Source: an uncultured Fodinibius sp. (GTDB lineage Bacteria; Bacteroidota; Rhodothermia; Balneolales; Balneolaceae). From it: a stretch of DNA of 64,000 nt. The stretch's first letter is position 1. Every line of letters starts with the position of its first letter. Shown here piece by piece: positions 1 through 8,444 of this stretch. A program made the position numbers and the translations under genes. The DNA is taken from positions 434,001 to 498,000 of the forward strand of contig CAJXMJ010000001.1 of assembly GCA_913056455.1 (NCBI GenBank). Direction: 5' to 3'. The notes beneath the pieces are model-generated. The model saw nothing but the letters and a program-made list of their open reading frames with translations. It was not told the origin of the DNA and ran no database searches.

Positions 1-408
1 ACTTTGTACCTTCGCAGGTGAACGGTTAATCTCATCGGCTAAGATGATGTTTGCAAAGATAGGTCCTTTTTTTACCGTAAACTCTGCTTCTTTTTGATTA
101 TAAATTAACGTACCGATTAAGTCTGCAGGCAACAGGTCAGGGGTAAATTGTAATCGTTGAAATTTTGTATCAATTACCTTAGCAAGGGAAGAAACCGTCA
201 GTGTTTTGGCAAGCCCGGGAACACCTTCCAATAAAACGTGTCCATCAGCTAAGAGCCCGATAAGCAGTCGATCAATCATATAGCGTTGACCAACTATAAC
301 TTTATTGAGCTCGGTGTAAATATCATCAATAAAAGCGCTCGATTGTTCAATTTTAGCACTCAGCTTTTCCATATCCACTGTATCTACTGACGTTGAAGTG
401 TTACCCAT
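1..408 (-). CDS. MoxR-like AAA+ ATPase, 5' portion (runs off window)
   Basis: The first 136 codons are read on the minus strand from an ATG at 408, and the frame is open to the window edge. Walker A is GVPGLAKT (about residues 62-69) and Walker B is IILADEINR (D125-E126), the typical MoxR spelling. IVGQ near residue 39 and the stretch LLPADLIGT are also characteristic. MoxR ATPases are cytoplasmic chaperone-like proteins that help assemble or activate partner proteins, often VWA-domain proteins encoded beside them. The partner would lie outside this window. The gene is divergent from nuoJ. The C-terminal lid domain is not visible, so completeness cannot be judged. Confidence 0.9.
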   Translation of the reverse strand, partial: MGNTSTSVDTVDMEKLSAKIEQSSAFIDDIYTELNKVIVGQRYMIDRLLIGLLADGHVLLEGVPGLAKTLTVSSLAKVIDTKFQRLQFTPDLLPADLIGTLIYNQKEAEFTVKKGPIFANIILADEINRSPAKVQS

Positions 409-619
409 AGTTGAGAATTTGTTACTAATTAAGATTAAAATAGGTACATGCCTTTTGGAAGGCTGAAATTTTAAAAGAACAAGTTAATAAATGGAAATTA
501 TAGATTCTTTTCTATTTCGTAGCGTGTTTAGTTTAGTGACTTCAGATAACATAGTAAGGGAAGTTTTATTTTGATCGAATATAAAACCTCAAGAGAGAAA
601 TGAATTTCTACAATTTTAG

Positions 620-650
620 TTGATGAGGTTTTTAAATTTATCTACCTTTG
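620..650 (+). promoter_or_regulatory. Bacteroidota-type promoter for nuoJ
   Basis: A TTG at 620-622 is followed after exactly 20 bases by TACCTTTG at 643-650. This fits the Bacteroidota primary-sigma consensus TTG-N19-21-TAnnTTTG. It lies 25 bp before the nuoJ ATG and implies a short leader. The rest of 409-619 is AT-rich spacer between divergent genes, with a small GCCTT/AAGGC hairpin near 450-463 and no convincing ORF. Confidence 0.75.
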
Positions 651-675
651 AAGCCACAAAAATAAACAAATTGAT

Positions 676-1197
676 ATGATAACTTATTTCTTCATTTTCT
701 TAGCTGTTTTAGCTATTGCATCCGCCTTGGCAATGGTGATCAGTAAAAACACTGTAAACAGTGCATTATTTCTGGTATTGAATATGGTAGCATTGGCCGG
801 ACTGTTTCTCTTGCTGAAGGCCCAGTTTTTGGCTGTTGTTCAGATTTTGGTTTATGCCGGTGCTATAATGGTACTGTTTTTATTTGTGATTATGTTACTA
901 AACGTACAAGATGAGGAAAATTTGTTTAGTAAATTCCGCGTTAAGTATTTTGTGGCATTTTTAGTGGGTATAGTCGTGTTTTCACAGCTTTTATATAGTA
1001 TTGGTAGTTTTACAGAAGTATTGCCAGAGGTATCACCCGAAATGACTGAAGCGGGAACGGTTGAGGCGGTTGGAGAGGTACTCTACTCTCAATACTTGCT
1101 TCCTTTTCATATTATTGCCCTGCTTTTGACTGCAGCTGTTAATGGAGCACTTATGATTGCACAACATAAAATTAAATCTGGAGTAACGAATGATTAG
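676..1197 (+). CDS. nuoJ: NADH-quinone oxidoreductase subunit J
   Basis: This 173-residue protein has about five hydrophobic segments and matches the NuoJ/ND6 family in length. The central [18 protein letters not shown] segment is the family hallmark and contains the pi-bulge helix of the complex I membrane arm. The protein sits in the inner membrane and takes part in coupling quinone reduction to proton pumping. It has its own promoter at 620-650. Its stop overlaps the nuoK start by 8 bases, so the two are translationally coupled. nuoA to nuoI are not upstream: the neighbour is a divergent moxR gene, so the complex I genes are split in this genome. Confidence 0.96.
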   Translation: MITYFFIFLAVLAIASALAMVISKNTVNSALFLVLNMVALAGLFLLLKAQFLAVVQILVYAGAIMVLFLFVIMLLNVQDEENLFSKFRVKYFVAFLVGIVVFSQLLYSIGSFTEVLPEVSPEMTEAGTVEAVGEVLYSQYLLPFHIIALLLTAAVNGALMIAQHKIKSGVTND

Positions 1198-1492
1198 TAT
1201 AGATTGGTTTTTAGCGCTTAGTGCACTTCTTTTTTGTGTTGGGATTATTGGTGTCTTAATTCGTAAAAATGCTATTGTCATTTTTATGTGTGTTGAGCTT
1301 ATGCTTAATGCGGTTAATTTATCTTTGGTTTCCTTTAGTAGTCACTTTGGGAATGTGGATGGGCAAATTTTAGTATTTTTTGCTCTTGCAGTAGCTGCGG
1401 CAGAGGCCGTTGTTGGGCTGGCAATTATTATCGCAATCTTCCGGAATAATCTTTCGGTGGATATTAATAATGTGAATTTATTACGCTGGTAA
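1190..1492 (+). CDS. nuoK: NADH-quinone oxidoreductase subunit K
   Basis: At 100 residues with three transmembrane helices, this is the expected size for NuoK (ND4L). The motif [14 protein letters not shown] carries the conserved membrane Glu of helix 2 needed for proton translocation. The [17 protein letters not shown] segment carries the second conserved Glu. The gene overlaps nuoJ by 8 bases. It is followed by a hairpin terminator and then a fresh promoter before nuoL, which is unusual inside a nuo operon. Confidence 0.96.
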   Translation: MISIDWFLALSALLFCVGIIGVLIRKNAIVIFMCVELMLNAVNLSLVSFSSHFGNVDGQILVFFALAVAAAEAVVGLAIIIAIFRNNLSVDINNVNLLRW

Positions 1493-1514
1493 TTCTACTA
1501 TTTAATATTGTTTT

Positions 1515-1545
1515 AAAGGCTTCCGCATTTGGGAGCCTTTTCTAT
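1515..1545 (+). terminator. Rho-independent terminator after nuoK
   Basis: The arms AAAGGCTTCC (1515-1524) and GGGAGCCTTT (1531-1540) form a 10-bp stem with one G-U pair around a 6-base loop, followed by a short T run. It would end or attenuate the nuoJK transcript before nuoL. Confidence 0.75.
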
Positions 1546-1599
1546 TCGTATAATGGGTCTAAACAGCAATTGTATTCTTTACCTTCACTCACTTTTTTG

Positions 1600-1607
1600 T
1601 ATCTTTG
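1600..1607 (+). promoter_or_regulatory. Probable -7 element of a promoter for nuoLMN
   Basis: TATCTTTG is a perfect match to the Bacteroidota -7 box TAnnTTTG. It lies downstream of the nuoK terminator and about 95 bp before the preferred nuoL ATG. No clear TTG lies 19-21 bases upstream: the nearest, at 1570-1572, is 27 bases away. The -33 half is therefore weak or absent. Confidence 0.5.
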
Positions 1608-1700
1608 CCACTTGTGAATTTACCCTTGTAAATGCAAGGGGTGTTGACTACATTTGGGCCGAAAAATGTATTTGGATACAAATTTGAAAGATCTTTTTTA

Positions 1701-3722
1701 ATGGATTCTGCTACTGCGCTTACAAGTCTGATTATTGCACTGCCGCTACTGGGTTTTCTCATAAATGGCCTTCTTGGATTGAGTTCAAAATCTTTCCGCC
1801 AGCGGAAAGCCCTAATTGGTACGATTGCAAATCTTACCGTGTTTATTCCATTTGCTATTGCTGTCTACTTCTTTATCAACATGGGGCAGGAGTCAGCACC
1901 TATTTTTGCAGAGCTCTTTACCTGGATCGAAGTTGGGAGTTTTAGCGTAGATATTGCATACCAGCTCGACCAGCTTTCTATTCTGATGACGCTCGTTGTA
2001 ACTGGTGTTGGGTTTTTGATCCACCTGTACTCCGTTGGGTATATGTGGGAGGATGAAGGGTACTGGAAGTTTTTTGCCTACCTGAATCTCTTCATCTTTG
2101 CAATGCTTAACTTAGTTATGGCAGATAACCTATTACTTCTCTTCCTCGGATGGGAGGGGGTAGGACTTTGTTCTTACCTGTTGATTGGTTTCTGGTATAC
2201 CGATATGGCCAATTCTGCTGCCGGCAGCAAGGCATTCTGGTATAACCGTGTTGGTGATTTTGCTTTTCTGGTAGCTATGTTTTTGACCTTTCAACATGTA
2301 GGTAGCTTGGATTTTGACGTCATCTTGTCGAGTCTCGAAGCAATACCCGCCGACGATAAGTTTTGGATTGCCTTTTTGATGTTTATTGGAGCTACGGGTA
2401 AAAGTGCACAAATACCGCTTTTTGTATGGCTGCCCGATGCTATGGCCGGACCCACTTCAGTATCTGCATTGATACACGCGGCGACAATGGTTACGTCGGG
2501 TATTTATTTGATTTCCCGGATGTCCGAAATGTTTGTGATGTCACCCGAAGTGATGATGATTATTGCTGTTATTGGAGCGCTTACAGCACTTGTCGCGGCA
2601 ACTATTGCTCTAACGCAGAATGATATTAAACGGGTTCTGGCTTACTCAACGGTTTCCCAGCTTGGATATATGTTTTTGGCACTGGGGTCAGGTGCTTTTA
2701 CGGCAGCTATGTTTCACGTTGTAACTCACGCTTTTTTTAAAGCGTTATTGTTCCTCGGTTCCGGATCAGTTATTCACGCGATGGAACATGTTGAACATGG
2801 GCTCCACGAGGAGGGGAAAGATGTGCATTTCGATCCACAGGACATGCGGTTTATGGGAGGTCTGAAAGAATATATGCCTTCAACCTATAAGACATTTTTA
2901 ATTGCCACAATAGCTATTGCTGGTATACCGCCGTTGGCCGGATTTTTCTCCAAAGATGAAATTTTAGCATTTACCTTTAACGCTGGGTTTGCCGGTTTTG
3001 CTGAGCCGTTATATATGATTCTCTGGGGTGTGGGAATTCTTACAGCTTTCTTAACAGCGTTTTATATGTTCCGCCTAACATTTGGAACGTTTAATGGTGA
3101 GTTTAAGCTTCCTGAAAAAATAAGTGGAGCAGTGGGCGCAGAAAAGCATCTGCACGAGAGCCCAAAGACAATGACAATTCCACTATGGACACTCGGTGGT
3201 CTGTCGGTAGTCGGTGGTTTTTTAGGTGTCCCGAATTTCTTGTTGTCAACGTTTACGCACCAAGAGGAGCATATTAATCTTTTGCACAACTGGCTTTACA
3301 ATGTAACGGCAGATTATGAGCTTGGATTATCTCATTCGATTGAATGGATTCTGATGACAGTATCAATACTTGTTGCAGTAGGAGGTGTTTACACTGCATA
3401 TAGAATGTATGGAAGTGGTGCCACAGAAGAATCCGATGCCAAACTTGCCGATCGGTTTGGAGCACTCTACGAAACGTGGAAAGAAAAGTATAGCCTTGAT
3501 GAGTTTTACGAAGGTCTTGTCGTTCATCCCACGGTTCGTTGGTCAGATAAAGGTTTGGCCAAATTCGATATGAAAATCGTAGACGGAATTGTTAATACTG
3601 TCGGCGGCGTTGTCCGGCTGTTTGGTAGTGTCTTTCGATATGTTCAGACAGGTGTAACCAGCAGCTATGCTTTAGCGCTGGTGTTAGGTGTTATTCTTGT
3701 ATTAAGTATGTTGATCCTGTAA
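1701..3722 (+). CDS. nuoL: NADH-quinone oxidoreductase subunit L
   Basis: This 673-residue antiporter-like subunit of complex I is related to Mrp antiporters and has many transmembrane helices plus a C-terminal lateral helix extension. Diagnostic segments include LFLGWEGVGLCSYLLIGFW, PLFVWLPDAMAGPTSVSALI and the HAFFKALLFLGSGSVIHAM region. These hold the conserved Glu, Lys and His residues of the proton channel. The open frame begins at 1632. I prefer the ATG at 1701, because its product starts with a typical hydrophobic helix and the upstream 23 residues are not family-like. It follows the promoter candidate at 1600-1607 and precedes nuoM by 10 bp. Confidence 0.95.
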   Translation: MDSATALTSLIIALPLLGFLINGLLGLSSKSFRQRKALIGTIANLTVFIPFAIAVYFFINMGQESAPIFAELFTWIEVGSFSVDIAYQLDQLSILMTLVVTGVGFLIHLYSVGYMWEDEGYWKFFAYLNLFIFAMLNLVMADNLLLLFLGWEGVGLCSYLLIGFWYTDMANSAAGSKAFWYNRVGDFAFLVAMFLTFQHVGSLDFDVILSSLEAIPADDKFWIAFLMFIGATGKSAQIPLFVWLPDAMAGPTSVSALIHAATMVTSGIYLISRMSEMFVMSPEVMMIIAVIGALTALVAATIALTQNDIKRVLAYSTVSQLGYMFLALGSGAFTAAMFHVVTHAFFKALLFLGSGSVIHAMEHVEHGLHEEGKDVHFDPQDMRFMGGLKEYMPSTYKTFLIATIAIAGIPPLAGFFSKDEILAFTFNAGFAGFAEPLYMILWGVGILTAFLTAFYMFRLTFGTFNGEFKLPEKISGAVGAEKHLHESPKTMTIPLWTLGGLSVVGGFLGVPNFLLSTFTHQEEHINLLHNWLYNVTADYELGLSHSIEWILMTVSILVAVGGVYTAYRMYGSGATEESDAKLADRFGALYETWKEKYSLDEFYEGLVVHPTVRWSDKGLAKFDMKIVDGIVNTVGGVVRLFGSVFRYVQTGVTSSYALALVLGVILVLSMLIL

Positions 3723-3732
3723 AAAAGAATTG

Positions 3733-5346
3733 ATGATGGAGTTACTGTTAAATTTAGTTATTTATTTACCCCTCTTGGGAATTGCCGGAATTTTAGCTCT
3801 CCGGAACGACAAAGCTACAAAGTGGATTAGTCTTATTGCTACTTCAGCAACATTTTTACTGTCACTTCCTCTGCTTTTTAGTTTTGATATAGCCAATTCA
3901 GGTACGGTTCAATACCTGACGGAGGGTAGTAATATCATGGCCGGCTTTGATATTAAGTATCTTATTGGCCTTGATGGGCTCAGCCTGCTGCTTTTTATGC
4001 TCACAACGTTGATGGGCCCTATTGTGATACTGTCTTCTTGGGATTCTATTAAAGAACATTTGGCAGGATATTATTCGATGCTCTTGTTATTGCAAACGGC
4101 ATCTATGGGAGTGTTTGCATCATTAGATTTAATTGTGTTCTACGTTTTCTTTGAACTTTCATTGATCCCGATGTACTTTCTCATCGGCATTTGGGGTGGT
4201 AAGAATAGAATACACGCAACGGTCAAATTTTTTGTTTATACCTTGGTTGGATCGCTTATCATGCTGGTAGGTCTTATCTATACCGGATACGATGCAGGAG
4301 CTGCTATTGAAGGATATAAGTTCACGACCGACTGGCGATTTTTATCCGGCAGTGGATACCAAATTGGATTGGTTGAACAGACCTATCTGTTTCTGTCATT
4401 TGCATTAGCATTTTGTATCAAGGTGCCGCTGTTTCCGTTTCACACGTGGTTGCCGTATGCACACACTGAAGCACCGACAGCAGGTTCGGTTGTACTTGCA
4501 GCCATCATGTTGAAGATGGGAACCTATGGACTACTTCGAATTTGTTTGCCTCTTTTTCCGAATGCGTTTGTAGAATTTGCGCCTTATCTGGCTACCTTAG
4601 CAGTTATTGGCATTATCTACGGAGCTCTTGTTGCAATGGTTCAGAAGGATGTTAAAAAACTGGTTGCTTATTCATCGGTCAGCCATTTGGGCTTTGTGGT
4701 GTTGGGATTGTTTGCCTTTAATACTATTGCGGTACAGGGTGCACTTATTCAGATGATTAACCACGGACTTTCAACAGGTGCACTCTTCTTGATTGTAGGA
4801 ATGATTTATGACCGTACGCATACTCGTGAGATCGAAGATTACGGTGGAATTGCGAAAGTAGTTCCTGTTTTTGCGGTAATGTTTATGATTGCAACACTGG
4901 CTTCAATTGGCCTTCCGGGATTAAATGGTTTTATTGGTGAATTTTTGATTCTAAACGGGACATTTAGCTCTGAGGTACTGCCGCAGAATGCTTTTGTAGT
5001 GTTTGCCGCCCTGGGTGTGATTTTAGCTGCAGTATACATGTTGTGGATGTATCAGCGTGTCATGTTTGGGCCTATTAAGCATGAGAAAAATAAGAAGTTG
5101 GTAGACCTGAATGCACGTGAAATTGGTCTTCTGGTCCCCTTAGTTATCTTTATGGTCTGGATTGGAATCAGACCAACAGATTTTACCCAGTATTCTGAGG
5201 TTCAGGTACAAGAATTGTTAGAATCATCGAATGAAAAACGGCTAGCTATCCAAAAATCTGCAAATGGTAATGAATTGCCCCAATGGGCTTCGGATTTGTA
5301 TGATGTAGATGTAACGGATGAATTGGCATCAAAAATTGAAAACTAA
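3733..5346 (+). CDS. nuoM: NADH-quinone oxidoreductase subunit M
   Basis: This second antiporter-like complex I subunit has 537 residues, normal for NuoM. Recognisable motifs are FYVFFELSLIPMYFLIGIWG with the channel Glu, CIKVPLFPFHTWLPYAHTEA, and the KKLVAYSSVSHLGF helix. It acts in the inner membrane as one of three proton-translocating modules. A TTG precedes two ATG codons here, and I take the first ATG at 3733. Its 3' end is followed after 7 bp by the pterin dehydratase gene, so the reading order nuoM, dehydratase, nuoN looks like a single transcript. Confidence 0.95.
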   Translation: MMELLLNLVIYLPLLGIAGILALRNDKATKWISLIATSATFLLSLPLLFSFDIANSGTVQYLTEGSNIMAGFDIKYLIGLDGLSLLLFMLTTLMGPIVILSSWDSIKEHLAGYYSMLLLLQTASMGVFASLDLIVFYVFFELSLIPMYFLIGIWGGKNRIHATVKFFVYTLVGSLIMLVGLIYTGYDAGAAIEGYKFTTDWRFLSGSGYQIGLVEQTYLFLSFALAFCIKVPLFPFHTWLPYAHTEAPTAGSVVLAAIMLKMGTYGLLRICLPLFPNAFVEFAPYLATLAVIGIIYGALVAMVQKDVKKLVAYSSVSHLGFVVLGLFAFNTIAVQGALIQMINHGLSTGALFLIVGMIYDRTHTREIEDYGGIAKVVPVFAVMFMIATLASIGLPGLNGFIGEFLILNGTFSSEVLPQNAFVVFAALGVILAAVYMLWMYQRVMFGPIKHEKNKKLVDLNAREIGLLVPLVIFMVWIGIRPTDFTQYSEVQVQELLESSNEKRLAIQKSANGNELPQWASDLYDVDVTDELASKIEN

Positions 5347-5353
5347 TAGCATT

Positions 5354-5644
5354 ATGGCTGAACCACTTTCTGATGATCGAATAGCTGATGAACTTTCTGA
5401 ATTATCTGGCTGGAGTCACGAAAATGATAAGCTAACCAAAGAGTTTGGGTTTGATAATTTTCGGGATGCGATGGCTTTCATCAATCGCATAGCCTTTGAA
5501 GCTGAAGAACAAGTACATCATCCCGAAATTTTCAATGTATATAACACAGTTAATATCTCGTTGAGCACCCATGATGCCGGTGGGAAGGTAACTGAAAAAG
5601 ATATCAAGCTCGCAAAAACTATTGAGTCACTGTTTAACAACTAA
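5354..5644 (+). CDS. 4a-hydroxytetrahydrobiopterin (pterin-4a-carbinolamine) dehydratase
   Basis: The product is a 96-residue cytosolic protein of the PCD/DCoH fold. The active-site signature is present as E-x-x-x-H-H-P (residues 51-57), followed by a Tyr-x-Thr-Val strand, a His in LSTHDAGG and a late Asp. The enzyme dehydrates 4a-hydroxytetrahydropterin, regenerating the cofactor of aromatic amino acid hydroxylases. Some bacterial homologues act instead in molybdopterin metabolism or as stability factors. The open frame extends upstream to 5318 inside nuoM, but the ATG at 5354 gives the normal PCD length. Lying between nuoM and nuoN is odd, since it has no known role in complex I. A PTPS-like gene and folE2 occur at 24063-25438. 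Confidence 0.9.
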   Translation: MAEPLSDDRIADELSELSGWSHENDKLTKEFGFDNFRDAMAFINRIAFEAEEQVHHPEIFNVYNTVNISLSTHDAGGKVTEKDIKLAKTIESLFNN

Positions 5645-5649
5645 GTTGC

Positions 5650-7101
5650 ATGGATTACTTACACGATCTTAACGCTTTTTTACCCGGAATAATTGTAGCC
5701 CTTGCGGGCCTTGTTGCCATTATTATTGATTCCTATAAGGATGATCACGGATCTATATTTGGCCTTACCGTGTTCTCACTATTGGCTGGTTTGGTCTTGT
5801 CGGTTGTTGATATGTTTGGCCCCGTAGGTGAAGCATTTTCGGGAATGATTACCTATGGCGGTGTGTCGGCTTTTGGAAATAGTGTAGTGTTATTCGGTTC
5901 ATTATTTTGCGTGCTTATTTCCAGGGAATATCTAAGGGCTATTGATCATGAATATGGGGAGGTGTACTCTCTGATGTTGATTGCGACCACAGGTATGCTG
6001 GGGCTCGTGAGTGCCAATAATTTGGTTATGATTTTTATTGGTATCGAAACGATGTCTATTTGCCTGTATATCTTGGCTGGCATAGTAAAGGGACAAAAGA
6101 TCGGTGCGGAGGCAGCACTTAAATACTTCTTGCTTGGTGCATTTGCAACCGGATTTTTGCTTTATGGGATGGCACTGTTGTATGGAGCAACAGGCTCGTT
6201 GTATCTTACTGAAATTGCAGGGGCAGCAAGTTCGAATCTTCTTTTTATAGCCGGAGCAGCACTGTTGCTAATTGGATTTTTCTTTAAAGTTTCTGTTGTA
6301 CCTTTTCATATGTGGACCCCCGATGTTTATCAGGGTACACCTACTACAATCACAGCTTATATGGCAACAGCTTCGAAATCAGCTGCATTTGTCGCATTGT
6401 TGGTCGTTTTATCTAAAATGATACCGGCAGAAACAGCTAATTGGGCAGGAGTTATTGAGGTTATTGCCATTCTTACGATGGTACTCGGTAACTTGATAGC
6501 TATTGTTCAGGATAATATTAAAAGGATGCTGGCTTACTCAAGTATTGCCCATGCGGGATATCTGTTTGTTGGATTAGCTGCAGGGACGCCAGAAGGATAT
6601 AGTGCAGTACTATTTTATCTGTTTGCTTATACCATCATGAATATTGGAGCTTTTGGAGTGGTAGCATATTACGAACGCCAGCAAGGATTGGACTTTACGG
6701 ATGTGAATAATTACGTGGGGCTCGGATTTAAAAAGCCTTTAATGGGCGTCTTACTTTCCTTTTTCCTATTCTCTTTAGCTGGGATACCTCCCTTTGTAGG
6801 TTTTATCGGTAAGTATCTAATCTTTGCTGCGGCTATTGATGCCGGATATGTAGCCTTGGCTATAATCCTTGCACTGGCAAGTGCAGCAAGCGTGTATTAC
6901 TACTTGCGGCCAATGGTGTACATGTATTTCAGAGATCCTCACAAAGATGTCCCATTCGTTCGTTCCGGCATGCTATTCCGTTCTACACTGGTAATTCTTG
7001 CCGCATTAACCCTCTATTTCGGTATCGCTTTTGGTGATCTACACAATTTACTCTCCTCGTACTATAGCGCTGATTGGGTCACTCATTTAATGGGGCATTA
7101 A
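5650..7101 (+). CDS. nuoN: NADH-quinone oxidoreductase subunit N
   Basis: This 483-residue membrane protein is the third antiporter-like subunit of complex I. The segments FKVSVVPFHMWTPDVYQG, DNIKRMLAYSSIAHAGYLFVG and LAGIPPFVGFIGKY are typical of NuoN/ND2. It starts 5 bp after the dehydratase stop. It closes the nuo cluster: the following 160 bp hold the promoter and leader of the ribosomal protein operon, with no clear terminator in between. Confidence 0.95.
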   Translation: MDYLHDLNAFLPGIIVALAGLVAIIIDSYKDDHGSIFGLTVFSLLAGLVLSVVDMFGPVGEAFSGMITYGGVSAFGNSVVLFGSLFCVLISREYLRAIDHEYGEVYSLMLIATTGMLGLVSANNLVMIFIGIETMSICLYILAGIVKGQKIGAEAALKYFLLGAFATGFLLYGMALLYGATGSLYLTEIAGAASSNLLFIAGAALLLIGFFFKVSVVPFHMWTPDVYQGTPTTITAYMATASKSAAFVALLVVLSKMIPAETANWAGVIEVIAILTMVLGNLIAIVQDNIKRMLAYSSIAHAGYLFVGLAAGTPEGYSAVLFYLFAYTIMNIGAFGVVAYYERQQGLDFTDVNNYVGLGFKKPLMGVLLSFFLFSLAGIPPFVGFIGKYLIFAAAIDAGYVALAIILALASAASVYYYLRPMVYMYFRDPHKDVPFVRSGMLFRSTLVILAALTLYFGIAFGDLHNLLSSYYSADWVTHLMGH

Positions 7102-7165
7102 ATAGGTCCGTTTCGTACTATTTCATTCTTCTTTTTATAAGGGTAAAATATTATCGAATCATGGA

Positions 7166-7196
7166 TTGGAATTAAATACAAAAAAGCCTATTTTTG
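7166..7196 (+). promoter_or_regulatory. Promoter of the rpsF-rpsR-rplI operon
   Basis: A TTG at 7166-7168 is separated by exactly 20 bases from TATTTTTG at 7189-7196, a good TTG-N20-TAnnTTTG match. It places transcription start near 7203, immediately before the hairpin leader and about 65 bases before the rpsF ATG. Confidence 0.75.
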
Positions 7197-7203
7197 CGTG
7201 CCT

Positions 7204-7231
7204 GCTGACGAGTGAAAGTCACCACGTCGGC
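7204..7231 (+). promoter_or_regulatory. Structured rpsF mRNA leader, candidate S6:S18 autoregulatory element
   Basis: GCTGACG (7204-7210) pairs with CGTCGGC (7225-7231), with an inner GTG/CAC helix around AAAGT. The two helices are separated by an asymmetric internal loop (A on the 5' side, CA on the 3' side). A hairpin with an asymmetric bulge in the rpsF leader is the general arrangement of the published S6:S18-binding leader that feeds back on this operon. The match to that consensus was judged by eye only. The translated extension of rpsF upstream of 7269 is this leader and is not protein. Confidence 0.5.
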
Positions 7232-7268
7232 TGTTTCAATTAAGGAACAACCAAAGGAAACATATCAC

Positions 7269-7652
7269 ATGAGTAGAAATTATTACGAGATAACATATAT
7301 ACTAAATCCTGTCTTAGAAGACGATCAGTACGAAGAGATCGTTGAAAAATTCACCGAACTTATTCGAAATAATGACGGTGAAATTGATGAAGTAGATGAA
7401 TGGGGAGTCCGTAAGTTTGAATATGAAATGGATGGTAAGTCAAGCGGTTACTATGTAAACGCTTATTTTACAGCCCCCGGAGAATTGATCGAAAAGCTGG
7501 AACGTGCCCTTCGTATTGAAGATCACGTAATGCGCTATTTAACACTCAAGTATGATGCTAAGATGAAGCGTCATCGTGAGCTACAGCGTAAAAACGCCGT
7601 TCCCCCGGTCTTTGTCGATGAGGAAGAGGAAGAAGCAGAAGACGAAGATTAA
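7269..7652 (+). CDS. rpsF: 30S ribosomal protein S6
   Basis: This 127-residue protein begins with the family-typical NYYEITYILNP strand. It contains the DEWGVRKFEYEM segment and ends in an acidic tail of Glu and Asp, common in S6. It binds S18 and 16S rRNA helix 22 in the platform of the small subunit. The longest open frame starts at 7212, inside the structured leader. The ATG at 7269 is the right start and has a purine-rich AAAGGAAA upstream. rpsR and rplI follow. No ssb gene is interposed, unlike in many Firmicutes. Confidence 0.95.
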   Translation: MSRNYYEITYILNPVLEDDQYEEIVEKFTELIRNNDGEIDEVDEWGVRKFEYEMDGKSSGYYVNAYFTAPGELIEKLERALRIEDHVMRYLTLKYDAKMKRHRELQRKNAVPPVFVDEEEEEAEDED

Positions 7653-7683
7653 TTCATCTCCATAAACAAAATTTTTTAAGATT

Positions 7684-7935
7684 ATGATTAAGAATCCATC
7701 ACACCCAAAGAAGGGACATATAAAAACCCGCGAATGCAAATTTACCAAGGCGGGCATTGAATATATTGATTACAAAGATACGGATCTATTAGAGCGATTT
7801 ATGAACGACCAGGGAAAAATTCTTCCGCGTCGTGTAACCGGAACGAGTGCAAAATATCAGCGCCAGCTGTCTCGCGCAATCAAGCGAGCTCGTTTTCTTG
7901 GATTACTTCCGTATGTAGCAGATAACCTTCGATAA
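7684..7935 (+). CDS. rpsR: 30S ribosomal protein S18
   Basis: The 83-residue basic protein carries the S18 core: [13 protein letters not shown], then [20 protein letters not shown] and [14 protein letters not shown]. It forms a heterodimer with S6 on the 30S platform. It lies 31 bp after rpsF and 18 bp before rplI, the standard arrangement. Confidence 0.96.
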   Translation: MIKNPSHPKKGHIKTRECKFTKAGIEYIDYKDTDLLERFMNDQGKILPRRVTGTSAKYQRQLSRAIKRARFLGLLPYVADNLR

Positions 7936-7953
7936 AAAAAAGATATTATTCCA

Positions 7954-8412
7954 ATGGCTAATAAGTACATGAAATTAATTTTACGAGAAGATGTCGACAA
8001 GCTCGGAGAATCCGGCGACATCGTAGAAGTACGCGCTGGCTATGGCCGAAACTACCTGATTCCTCAAGGTAAAGCTATGATGGCAACCGATGGGGCACTG
8101 AAACAGGTTGAGCGTATGAAAGAACAAGCAGAGCGTCGTGCTGAACTAACTGTTGAGCGTGCACAGGAAATGGCTGAACGCCTTGAAACGACATCAGTAA
8201 CTATTCCTGTTGAAGTAGGTGAAGATGAACGTATTCATGGTTCAGTAACTACCCAAGATATTGCCGATGCATTAGCTGAACGTGATATTGATATTGATAA
8301 ACGTAAGATTACAATAGACCAAGATATCAAAACGTTAGGTGAGTACACCGCAACCGTCAGCCTGATTAGTGAAATCAAAGCAGAAATTAAGGTTTGGGTG
8401 GTTAAAGAATAA
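7954..8412 (+). CDS. rplI: 50S ribosomal protein L9
   Basis: The 152-residue protein has the two-domain L9 form. The N-terminal rRNA-binding domain contains GDIVEVRAGYGRNYLIPQG. A long connecting helix of mostly charged residues follows, and then the C-terminal domain with IHGSVTTQDIADAL. It binds near the L1 stalk of the large subunit and affects translational fidelity. It is last in the ribosomal operon, and dsbD follows after 32 bp with no terminator visible. Confidence 0.96.
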   Translation: MANKYMKLILREDVDKLGESGDIVEVRAGYGRNYLIPQGKAMMATDGALKQVERMKEQAERRAELTVERAQEMAERLETTSVTIPVEVGEDERIHGSVTTQDIADALAERDIDIDKRKITIDQDIKTLGEYTATVSLISEIKAEIKVWVVKE

Positions 8413-8444
8413 CACACAATAGCGTTTAGTAGAATCAATTGGTA

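Noticed and set aside
1632-1700. N-terminal extension of nuoL from an upstream start
   Set aside because: The 23 extra residues do not resemble NuoL, and the ATG at 1701 starts with the expected first helix. The extension overlaps the leader after the 1600-1607 promoter element.
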